Shown here in pieces: positions 23,185 to 30,940 of a stretch of 30,940 nt of DNA. The DNA is from Methanocorpusculaceae archaeon UBA456 (GTDB taxonomy: Archaea; Halobacteriota; Methanomicrobia; Methanomicrobiales; Methanocorpusculaceae): assembly GCA_002496395.1 (NCBI GenBank), contig DAJQ01000019.1:104506-135445 (forward strand). Reading direction: 5' to 3'. A model generated the notes under the pieces. That model was not told the DNA's origin. It saw nothing but the letters and a program-made list of their open reading frames with translations, and did no database searches. Made by a program: the position numbers and the translations under genes. The first letter of the stretch is position 1, and each line of letters begins with the position of its first letter.

Positions 23185-24528
23185 TTAGAAGAGTGCAACA
23201 ATCCTGAATGTTGTGGTGATCACAAGTGCCACCGGGATCACATACTTGCAGAGGAAGGGGAGTGCCCGGATAAGAGGGTGCCGTCCTGAGAGATCGCCCC
23301 AGAAGGTTTTTGGATCAAAGAACCAGGAGAAGGTGATTGCGATCAGGAGCGAGGTGATCGAGAGGCCGATTGTCCCAAAGACCTCATCCATTGCATCAAG
23401 GATCGGGATTCCCTGTATCGAGAGTGTAAGCGGAGTATAGCTTGCAGCAGCAGGAAGCCCTGCGAGGATGGCAATACCTGTGACAAGGGCCGCCATCTTC
23501 TTCCGCGACTGTCCAAACGTCTCGGCGAGGGCGGCTGTTGGGACCTCAATGAAGGAGATGCCCGAGCTGATCGCGGCAAAGAAGACGATGGCAAAGAAGA
23601 TAACAGCGGCAATCGCTCCAAGAGGCATCATTTCGAAGGCATAGGGGAGGGTGGTGAAGACAAGTTCATGTCCTGCTGCCGGTTCAAGTCCAAAGGCAAA
23701 GACGATCGAGAAGATGATTATCCCTGCAAGCAGGGAGACGACGATATCAGCGATGGTGACGATGGCAGCCGAAGCGGGGATCTTCTCTGCGGATCCGAGA
23801 TATGCACCATAGGTGAGGAGGGTCCCGTACCCGACCGAGAGCGAGAAGAATGCCTGCCCAAGGGCTGCTCCCCAGATGAGGGGATCGGAGAGGACCGAGA
23901 AGTCTGGGGTGAAGAGGAAGGCAAGGCCTGCATCTGCTCCGGGGAGGCGGACGGCGACGAAGATCATCGCAGCAAGGAGAACAAAGATGAGGGGAACAAG
24001 CAGGTTAGTTGTACGTTCGATCCCCTTCCTGACCCCGGATGAGATGATGAGCCCGCAGAGGAGACCGGAGAAGATGAAGAAGAGGATCGGAAGGTAGGAG
24101 CCGGTGAATGCTGAGAACGGCTCAATTGTACCGGTGACAGAGAAAGCAAGGTACCCAAAGGTCCAGCCGGTTATAACAAGATAATAGGAGAAGATCCCGG
24201 TCATCACGCAACAGATGATCCAGCCGGCAAACCTCACCGGTGAGCGGGCGGTTCCTGCCTCTCCGTTTCCCTCCCCCTCTCTTCTTCCACGCAGGCCACC
24301 GGCTTTGTTAAAGGCAGCAATCACTGTGCTCCGGGTCCGCTGGCCCGCCTGCAACTCCAGGATCATCAGTGGAAGGCCGATGAGGAAGACGGCGGCGAGG
24401 TACGGAATCAGGTATGCGCCGCCACCGTTCTGGCCGACGACGGTTGAAAAGCGCCAGATATTCCCGATGCCAACGGCCGATCCTATTGCAGCAAGGATGA
24501 AGCCGAGGCGGGACGACCATTCCTCCAT
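23185..24528 (-). CDS. Sodium:neurotransmitter symporter family (SNF) transporter
   Basis: A LeuT-fold Na+-coupled transporter, 447 aa with about eleven to twelve hydrophobic helices. The N-terminal signature is SRLGFILAAIGSAVGIGNIWRF followed by GGGAYLIPYL, which lines the Na+ and substrate sites in this family. Later helices include FFSLSVGYGTLLTYGAYL and FAAISSGISFIEVPTA. Prokaryotic members import amino acids; the substrate here is unknown. ATG 24528 is chosen because MEEWSSRLGF is the family N-terminus, while the open frame upstream lacks hydrophobic or conserved sequence. A TATA box about 27 bp upstream and no Shine-Dalgarno suggest a leaderless mRNA. Confidence 0.93.
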   Translation of the reverse strand: MEEWSSRLGFILAAIGSAVGIGNIWRFSTVVGQNGGGAYLIPYLAAVFLIGLPLMILELQAGQRTRSTVIAAFNKAGGLRGRREGEGNGEAGTARSPVRFAGWIICCVMTGIFSYYLVITGWTFGYLAFSVTGTIEPFSAFTGSYLPILFFIFSGLLCGLIISSGVRKGIERTTNLLVPLIFVLLAAMIFVAVRLPGADAGLAFLFTPDFSVLSDPLIWGAALGQAFFSLSVGYGTLLTYGAYLGSAEKIPASAAIVTIADIVVSLLAGIIIFSIVFAFGLEPAAGHELVFTTLPYAFEMMPLGAIAAVIFFAIVFFAAISSGISFIEVPTAALAETFGQSRKKMAALVTGIAILAGLPAAASYTPLTLSIQGIPILDAMDEVFGTIGLSITSLLIAITFSWFFDPKTFWGDLSGRHPLIRALPFLCKYVIPVALVITTTFRIVALF

Positions 24529-24549
24529 AGTGGGCAGGTAGGCGTGTTG

Positions 24550-24560
24550 AGAGATAAATG
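24550..24560 (-). promoter_or_regulatory. TATA box of the SNF transporter gene
   Basis: The - strand reads CCATTTATCTC about 27 nt before ATG 24528, nearly the same as the STAS-corA box. Confidence 0.5.
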
Positions 24561-24614
24561 GTTCTGAAGTGATCAGAGAGATGCTTATTAGGATTCCACC
24601 CGGAAGTACCAGAT

Positions 24615-24716
24615 ATGGAGATGCAGACGGATATCCTCGCCGCCTTCCCCGGACTCGTCGTTGCAGAAGGCGATATCGGGCCACTCGTAATTGTTGGGAA
24701 GTGCCCATGGCCGTGA
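24615..24716 (+). pseudogene. Truncated 5' copy of the B3/B4-domain gene
   Basis: The 33-codon frame MEMQTDILAAFPGLVVAEGD... matches the start of the intact gene at 27864 (MEMQTDILNAFPGLFVAEGR). The similarity also covers about 25 bp upstream (ATTCCA, CGGAA, AGTACCA), so a promoter piece was copied too. Near 24690 a 2-bp deletion shifts the frame, a stop follows, and homology ends around 24710. It lies divergent to the SNF transporter gene. Confidence 0.85.
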
Positions 24717-24760
24717 CCATGAGAAAACGATAATCACCCGGAAGGATCTAATACCTGAAT

Positions 24761-25231
24761 ATGGTGGCGGGACTCCGGGAGAAAGCGCGATCGTTTGCTG
24801 ATGGACAGGGTTATTTCCTCATTCTGCTCATCCTGTCCATTTTGTCTCATTTTATCTTCCCGTTTAGGGTCCTTCTTCACGCACCCTTCATATTGGTTGG
24901 GATACTTATCATCGGAGCTGGCCTGCTGCTAGCCTTCCGGAGCCGCGCCCTGTTCCTGCGGAACAGAACAACATTATCCCCCTACGAGTCCCCGGCTGTC
25001 CTGATAACCAGCGGTCCATTTCGCATCAGCCGGAATCCAATCTATCTGGCCATGGCAGCAATACTCATAGGGGGCGCCATGGTGATGGGAACCCCGGTCC
25101 CTTTCATATGCACGGCCCTTTTCATTGTCATTATTGAACTGCTCTTCATTCCAGAGGAAGAACAAAGACTGGAGGAGACATTTGGCGAAGAGTACAGAGA
25201 ATATAAACAGCATGTTCGCCGTTGGATCTGA
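24761..25231 (+). CDS. ICMT/PEMT-like membrane methyltransferase
   Basis: A 156-aa integral membrane protein with about four hydrophobic helices, such as GYFLILLILSILSHFIF and APFILVGILIIGAGLLLAF. The SAM-binding signature of the isoprenylcysteine carboxyl methyltransferase / phospholipid methyltransferase superfamily is GPFRISRNPIYLAMAA, with the C-terminal EEEQRLEETFGEEYREYKQHVRRWI. The Glu and Arg of that tail are the family's cofactor-binding end. The natural substrate (lipid, isoprenoid or small molecule) is unknown. A purine-rich GGAAGGAT lies 16 nt before the ATG, rather far for a ribosome binding site. Confidence 0.88.
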   Translation: MVAGLREKARSFADGQGYFLILLILSILSHFIFPFRVLLHAPFILVGILIIGAGLLLAFRSRALFLRNRTTLSPYESPAVLITSGPFRISRNPIYLAMAAILIGGAMVMGTPVPFICTALFIVIIELLFIPEEEQRLEETFGEEYREYKQHVRRWI

Positions 25232-25346
25232 GATCACCAAACAAGGGACAATCCTCAATCACGTTTCGAAGATGGGGATCTGATTATAGTCCTGCGAAAA
25301 TGTATCCAATCCATACCTTTTTCCTCGTAAAATCCACACATCATCT

Positions 25347-25775
25347 ATGCCATTCGCCGATGATGCAGAACGCTTCTTCACCGCTGATGCTTATGCCCGG
25401 GAGAATGGAGTTGAACTCATCGAAGTCTCCCCGGGGCGGGCTGTTGTCTCCATGCAGATCCATGACCGGCACAGAAACAGCCATGGCACAGTCCACGGAG
25501 GGGCTCTCTTTACACTTGCGGACTGTGCATTTGCCATCGCCTCCAATTCACACGGCATACCGGCGGCGGCAATCAACGCTTCCATCTCATACCTCACCGC
25601 CGCACGGGAGGGACGACTGATAGCCGTTGCAGAAGAATTTGCGAAAAACCCAAAGCTCGGATCCTACACAGTCATCATCACCGATGAGCATGAGAACAGG
25701 ATTGCAATCTTCCAGGGAATGGTCTTTCGGAAACAGCCGCGGGTTGATGAAGAAAAGAACAGGAGGAGAGCCTAA
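25347..25775 (+). CDS. Hotdog-fold thioesterase (PaaI family)
   Basis: A 142-aa single hotdog domain. The signature is RNSHGTVHGGALFTLADCAFAIASN (43-67), with the HGG loop at 50-52 and D59 in the active-site helix. YLTAAREGRLIAVAEE and the final strand RIAIFQGMVFRK follow. Members hydrolyse aryl- or acyl-CoA thioesters; the substrate here is unknown. It is transcribed convergently with the CGGC-domain gene, and the two coding ends overlap by 4 bp. Confidence 0.92.
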   Translation: MPFADDAERFFTADAYARENGVELIEVSPGRAVVSMQIHDRHRNSHGTVHGGALFTLADCAFAIASNSHGIPAAAINASISYLTAAREGRLIAVAEEFAKNPKLGSYTVIITDEHENRIAIFQGMVFRKQPRVDEEKNRRRA

Positions 25776-26218
25776 TCATAGGCCTTTCTTGTCTCCTCGT
25801 CTGAGAGTGTTGGAGCAATAAGCTCCTGCCAGAGCTTTGAGTCCCAGGTCTTGAGCGCCGTGTGGGTCGTGAGATAATTCTCAGGAATCGGGTGCGTACC
25901 AACGACCACATCCATACCATACTTCTCCCTGATGAATTCGGTGAAGTACCTGATCCGGGGGCAGGGCGGATAGCCGACGATCATGCCTGTTGCGAGATGG
26001 ATGACCGAAACACCATTCTTCTTCATCTCCATAGGGGCATACTCGACATTGCCACCCGGGCACCCCCCGCAGCTTGCATAGCCTGCAATCTCCACGTCCT
26101 GATTTTTATACACAGAGAACGCCCCTTCACGGTTACGCAGGGATCTCAGACATTTACCACCGGCACAACTCCGGTAGCGGTCGCATATGATAATCCCGAT
26201 TTTTATGGGTTCAGTCAT
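25772..26218 (-). CDS. CGGC-domain protein (putative metal-binding)
   Basis: A 148-aa protein of the CGGC family, common in methanogens and anaerobes. The namesake CGGC is at 50-53 within YASCGGCPGGNVEY. Other conserved Cys are C18 and C23 (RSCAGGKCLRS) and the Cys of GYPPCPRIRYF. The Cys arrangement suggests metal or iron-sulfur binding, but the role is not known. A hairpin-forming sequence lies just upstream of its start (26239-26263). Confidence 0.9.
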   Translation of the reverse strand: MTEPIKIGIIICDRYRSCAGGKCLRSLRNREGAFSVYKNQDVEIAGYASCGGCPGGNVEYAPMEMKKNGVSVIHLATGMIVGYPPCPRIRYFTEFIREKYGMDVVVGTHPIPENYLTTHTALKTWDSKLWQELIAPTLSDEETRKAYD

Positions 26219-26238
26219 AGTACTCTAACAATTCACCC

Positions 26239-26263
26239 GCACCAGTCAATAGACTGACGGTGC
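26239..26263. repeat. Imperfect hairpin upstream of the CGGC gene
   Basis: GCACC and AGTC pair with GACT and GGTGC, with a GAC bulge and an AATA loop. It sits about 20 bp upstream of the CGGC start codon, where an operator or leader structure could lie. The rest of the 170-bp gap up to the radical SAM gene shows only the latter's promoter. Confidence 0.3.
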
Positions 26264-26354
26264 AGGATGATTCAGCCGGGCATATCGTTTCTCATCATAG
26301 ATACTCGCAGTTCGAAGAGATTTAATGAATTCTATGCCTATCGCAATCACTGCA

Positions 26355-26363
26355 TTTAAATAC
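26355..26363 (+). promoter_or_regulatory. TATA box of the radical SAM gene
   Basis: TTTAAATAC is centred about 29 bp before ATG 26389, with no Shine-Dalgarno between, so the transcript is probably leaderless. Confidence 0.55.
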
Positions 26364-26388
26364 AAACATAGTAATTACACAACCACTA

Positions 26389-27756
26389 ATGACCGTTGAT
26401 GTCCTCCTGATCAATCCCCCTGATCAGAAATCCAAGTACAAGAAGTATTTGAATATCAGAATTCCGCCTCTTGGAATTCTCTATATTGCCGCAGTTCTGG
26501 AGCAGAACGGGATATCAGTCGAGGTGATGGACTGTGCAGCAGATGACAGCGATTACCGTGATATTGAAGAGAAGGTAAGAGAGATAGATCCGTTTCTCAT
26601 CGGGATTACAGCTACCACGCCACTCATTGCCGAGGCACTCCAGTCAGCAGAGGCGGTCAGACGTGTATCACAACATTCAATCGTTCTTGGTGGGCCTCAT
26701 GCCACTTTTATGCACAATGACATTCTCCGGGAGAACAGTTCGATTGATCTAATAATTAAAGGAGAAGGTGAATACACATTTCTCGATTTATATAAGGCTC
26801 TAAAAAACGGAACTGACCTGAATATTGTACAGGGACTCGTCTTCCGATCAGGTGGGGAGATTATCGAAAATGGGGACAGACCCCGTATCCAGGATCTGAA
26901 TGCATTGCCCTATCCCGCCCGCCATCTCCTTCCCAAAGAGAACTACCGGATCTTCGATGTCAATATGCCGATTGCAACCATGATCTGTAGCAGGGGTTGT
27001 CCAATGCAATGCTCGTTCTGCGCATCATCCGCACTTCACGGTAAAAGAATACGCAAACGCTCTCCTCAAAATGTCGTGAATGAAATCCGCCATATTCAGG
27101 AGACACTTGGGATCTCGATGATCGCATTCATGGACGACACCTTCACTCTGATACCCGGTTGGGTGGAAGAGTTCTGCAACCTGCTAATTGAGCAGGATCT
27201 TGATATCGAGTGGGGTTGTACTGCCCGTGTTGACCGGATCGATTCTGATCTTATCAGGCTGATGAAGAAGGCTGGATGCGAGACCCTCTTCATCGGGGTG
27301 GAGTCGGGGGAACAGGAAATTCTGGACATTATCCGGAAAGGAACCAGGATTGAACAGATCATGACCGTATTTGACACAGCATATGATATAGGGATGAGAA
27401 CGATAGCGTCAATTGCAATCGGGCTGCCTGGAGAAACGAAAGAGACGGCGAAGAAGAGCGTTTCACTGGTGAAGAGCATACGGGCAAGCTATGCCCTTTT
27501 CTCAGTCGCAACGCCCTATCCCGGAACGGAATACTATAGAAACGTACAGGAATCCGGCGGGTTTGGGGAGGACTGGTCGAGGTTCGATCTCTTCTCACCA
27601 ATTGTGGAGACGATGAGCCTTACGCTTGATGAGATCCGGAGCATCCAGAGGAGGGCGTACCGTGAATTTTACCTCAGGCCGATCTATATCCTCCGAACAC
27701 TGGCAAAAGAAGGGCGTCCGTTCTTCCATACGATGAAAGTATTAATCTCCCCGTGA
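26389..27756 (+). CDS. B12-binding-domain radical SAM protein
   Basis: A 455-aa protein. The N-terminal ~140 residues form a cobalamin-binding-like Rossmann domain (VDVLLINPPDQ, PPLGILYIAAVLEQNGISVEVMD, VLGGPHATFMHNDIL). The radical SAM domain follows with the [4Fe-4S] motif C204-x3-C208-x2-C211 (GCPMQCSFC). FMDDTFTL and FIGVESGEQEILDIIRKG are core barrel elements, and IASIAIGLPGETKET follows. The substrate is unknown; relatives act as methyltransferases or ring-forming enzymes on lipids, tetrapyrroles and natural products. The N-terminal domain lacks the DxHxxG base-off motif, as many of this class do. It stands alone with its own promoter. Confidence 0.92.
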   Translation: MTVDVLLINPPDQKSKYKKYLNIRIPPLGILYIAAVLEQNGISVEVMDCAADDSDYRDIEEKVREIDPFLIGITATTPLIAEALQSAEAVRRVSQHSIVLGGPHATFMHNDILRENSSIDLIIKGEGEYTFLDLYKALKNGTDLNIVQGLVFRSGGEIIENGDRPRIQDLNALPYPARHLLPKENYRIFDVNMPIATMICSRGCPMQCSFCASSALHGKRIRKRSPQNVVNEIRHIQETLGISMIAFMDDTFTLIPGWVEEFCNLLIEQDLDIEWGCTARVDRIDSDLIRLMKKAGCETLFIGVESGEQEILDIIRKGTRIEQIMTVFDTAYDIGMRTIASIAIGLPGETKETAKKSVSLVKSIRASYALFSVATPYPGTEYYRNVQESGGFGEDWSRFDLFSPIVETMSLTLDEIRSIQRRAYREFYLRPIYILRTLAKEGRPFFHTMKVLISP

Positions 27757-27863
27757 TCCGGAAGAAGAAATGCCACAGAAAGGAAAAGATGCAGGGTGAT
27801 GGGGCAAAAAGGGGACTGTAACTGAGGAAACACTTTATCATTCCAGTCGGAAAAGTACCAATC

Positions 27864-28514
27864 ATGGAAATGCAGACGGATATCCTCAATGCCTTCCCCG
27901 GACTTTTCGTTGCTGAAGGCAGGATCGGACCTCTTACTATTGAAGTGGGTAGCTCCCGGATCAAAGCCCGGGCAGATGAGATCAATGGATGGGTACAGGA
28001 GCGGTATACACTGGATGGTGTCAGGGACGAGCCCCTCTTCCGGGCATACCGGGACTTCTTCTGGAGTGTCGGGGTCGACCCCACAAAGACCCGGCCCGCA
28101 TCAGAGGCCCTCGTGCGGAGGGTGCTTGCAGGAAAGCCGCTACCCACCATCAATTGCGCAGTTGATGCCTATAACCTGGCATCGATCCGATCCGGCATCC
28201 CTCTTGCTGCATTCGATGCCGATCTCTTAAACGGCGATCTGACCATGCGATTTGCCGTGGAGGGGGAGGAGTTCCTTGGAATCGGGATGAAGAAACCGGT
28301 TATCCTGCAGAAGAACCAGGTTATTCTGGTGGATGAGAATGATATCATCGCCATCTATCCCTATCGCGACTCGGATACAACAAAGATAACGCTCACAACA
28401 GAGATGATCCACCTTGTTGCCTGCGGAGTGCCGGGAATAGATAAGGCACAGGTGCTAGAGGCATATGATCTGGCTGCCAGGTACCTTGAAGAGTATGCAT
28501 CCGGGATGAAATAA
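27864..28514 (+). CDS. B3/B4 tRNA-binding domain protein (PheRS beta-like)
   Basis: A 216-aa stand-alone B3/B4 domain, like the editing-associated module of phenylalanyl-tRNA synthetase beta chain. Visible features are PLFRAYRDFFWSVGVDPTKTRPASEALVRRVLAGKPLPTIN, which is the family signature, then AVDAYNLASIRSGIPLAAFD and YPYRDSDTTKIT. Possible roles are aminoacyl-tRNA proofreading or amino-acid binding; neither is shown. A TTTATCA-like box lies about 30 bp before the ATG. A truncated copy of its first 30 codons and promoter is found at 24615-24716. Confidence 0.88.
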   Translation: MEMQTDILNAFPGLFVAEGRIGPLTIEVGSSRIKARADEINGWVQERYTLDGVRDEPLFRAYRDFFWSVGVDPTKTRPASEALVRRVLAGKPLPTINCAVDAYNLASIRSGIPLAAFDADLLNGDLTMRFAVEGEEFLGIGMKKPVILQKNQVILVDENDIIAIYPYRDSDTTKITLTTEMIHLVACGVPGIDKAQVLEAYDLAARYLEEYASGMK

Positions 28515-28613
28515 TGCGCTATTCTACCGGATCATTGAATATTCAGGCATGTACCATCATTGATCCCAAAACATATACAGTACAACTTTCACTTTCGCAC
28601 CCCGCTCCTTTTA
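28515..28613. other. Non-coding spacer after the B3/B4 gene
   Basis: I see no gene. GGATCA and TGATCC (around 28527-28566) could form a weak hairpin after the B3/B4 stop. TTCACTTTCGC (28588-28598) recurs in the STAS/PolB2 divergent promoter. Confidence 0.4.
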
Positions 28614-28621
28614 TTTATATA
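28614..28621 (+). promoter_or_regulatory. Strong TATA box of a possible small RNA
   Basis: TTTATATA is the best archaeal TATA box in the window. Predicted initiation is about 24-28 bp downstream, near 28642-28646, where no long gene follows. Confidence 0.6.
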
Positions 28622-28642
28622 CCCTCAAGTCTGAGTAGTATA

Positions 28643-28740
28643 TGCCGGAGAATTACGGGAGTTCCGCTTCATTGATCCCGTGCTCTGGTCAGGGTTTACC
28701 GCTGAACCCAAAACAAAACGACCCCTCTTTCTTTTCTTTT
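28643..28740 (+). ncRNA. Candidate structured small RNA
   Basis: The stretch begins at the expected start site of the TATA box at 28614 and ends in a T-rich tract (28726-28740). Its first ~45 nt form a two-part stem: GCCGGAG/CTCTGGT outside and ACGGGA/TCCCGT inside, with an asymmetric AATT/G internal loop and a 15-nt apical loop. A second hairpin GGGTT/AACCC follows, then an ACA-containing single strand (AAAACAAAAC). The shape recalls an H/ACA-type guide RNA, but I cannot confirm a guide pocket. Alternatively ATG 28642 could start a leaderless 72-aa frame, but its composition looks non-coding and the T-tract falls inside it. Confidence 0.4.
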
Positions 28741-28897
28741 CCAGGCAGTGTTTTTCAGCCTCGATATTGGAGTCCCAGGTATTGCATCCGTCATTCCGGC
28801 ATACGCAATCATGGTTGTCCTGAGAAGAGAGAACACTCAGACGCAGGCGTCCTGTGTTAATAATCTGAGAAGAGTAGTGTTTTTCATACTAGGGGGG
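28741..28897. other. Spacer between the candidate RNA and the 5S gene
   Basis: No supported gene. A short hydrophobic open frame (28748 onward, FFSLDIGVPGIASVIPAYAI...) has no start signal. It may be a scrap of a membrane protein or chance. On the - strand this is the trailer of the rRNA operon; no clear T-run was seen there. Confidence 0.4.
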
Positions 28898-29026
28898 TGG
28901 TATTGGCAGCGTTGAATAGTTCCCGAGGACTCTCGTACCTCAGTACAATATTCGACGCAGGTGGACTTAACTGCCGGGTTCGGAATGAGTCCGGGTGTAT
29001 CCCCACCGCTATGGCCGCCATTACCA
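28898..29026 (-). rRNA. 5S ribosomal RNA
   Basis: The - strand starts TGGTAATGGCGGCCATAGCGG and contains the conserved CCGAACCCGG and AGTTAAG elements and GGTACGAGAGTCCTCGGGAA. It ends GCTGCCAATACCA, which pairs with the 5' end as helix I. Boundaries are set by that helix and could be off by a few bases. It is the last gene of the rRNA operon and follows tRNA-Cys by about 2 nt. Confidence 0.93.
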
Positions 29027-29028
29027 CA

Positions 29029-29100
29029 AGCCAAGGCCCAGATTTGAACTGGGGTGTAGCTGATCTGCAGTCAGCCGCGTGGCCGCTCCGCCACCTTGGC
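29029..29100 (-). tRNA. tRNA-Cys (GCA)
   Basis: On the - strand the acceptor stem is GCCAAGG/CCTTGGC, the anticodon arm is GCTGA-CTGCAGA-TCAGC (anticodon GCA), and the T arm is CCCAG-TTCAAAT-CTGGG. Discriminator U73 is the identity base of tRNA-Cys. CCA is not encoded. It lies between 23S and 5S rRNA genes and directly abuts 5S. Confidence 0.95.
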
Positions 29101-29154
29101 GCTGTGTCATGTTGGAGTATATACTTACACTCTGCACATAGTTAAGGTATTGCA

Positions 29155-30940
<1,786 letters not shown>

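Noticed and set aside
28642..28860. Leaderless 72-aa open frame starting at the predicted transcription start
   Set aside because: The composition is unlike coding sequence of neighbours, a T-rich stop tract lies inside it, and the DNA folds into strong stems; a small RNA explains it better.
28718..28890. Hydrophobic open frame reading FFSLDIGVPGIASVIPAYAIMVVL
   Set aside because: No start codon, ribosome binding site or recognisable family; could be a membrane-protein scrap but too short to support.

Overview
The window comes from a methanogenic archaeon, most probably of the order Methanomicrobiales. The evidence is RNA polymerase subunit K, archaeal uS2, an archaeal mevalonate pathway ending in isopentenyl phosphate kinase, archaeal-type GluRS and RNase J, TATA boxes 24-30 bp upstream of ATGs with no Shine-Dalgarno, and an archaeal rRNA operon. 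I cannot name the genus from the sequence alone.

Region 1 (1-9617, + strand) is a conserved information-processing and isoprenoid cluster. It runs partial tRNA-Pro(CGG), rpoK, eno, rps2, a MEMO1-family gene, mevalonate kinase, isopentenyl phosphate kinase, type 2 IPP isomerase, RNase J, prenyl diphosphate synthase (idsA) and gltX. Most junctions are ATGA-type overlaps or carry a good Shine-Dalgarno. A TATA box over the rps2 stop codon probably starts a second transcript for the lipid-precursor half.

Region 2 (9630-15485) holds an unrecognised protein with a nuclease-like acidic pattern, a divergent STAS-protein/corA operon on the - strand, and a three-gene + strand operon: a RecA/KaiC-like protein without a P-loop, a small protein, and a divergent family B DNA polymerase with a ruined exonuclease. 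The last operon looks like a PolB2-type DNA-damage-tolerance module and is the most interesting intact system here.

Region 3 (15486-24720) is an accessory, scarred region. It has an AT-rich DUF4258/YgiT-zinc-finger toxin-antitoxin pair, the 3' end of an IS200/IS605 tnpB with its end hairpin, a lipoprotein metallophosphoesterase, and a decayed second copy of the zinc-finger antitoxin. A MarR-methyltransferase fusion gene is cut in two by an intact IS1182-type element, and removing that element plus one AAGA duplication restores the frame exactly. Next come an IS110 element with a candidate bridge RNA and an SNF-family sodium symporter.

Region 4 (24600-28514) carries a truncated copy of a B3/B4-domain gene, an ICMT/PEMT-like membrane methyltransferase, a hotdog thioesterase, a CGGC-domain protein, a B12-binding radical SAM protein, and the full B3/B4 gene.

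Region 5 (28515-30940) has a possible small structured RNA with its own TATA box and T-rich end, then an rRNA operon on the - strand in the order 23S (cut by the window edge), tRNA-Cys(GCA), 5S. The tRNA 3' end lies about two nucleotides from the 5S 5' end.
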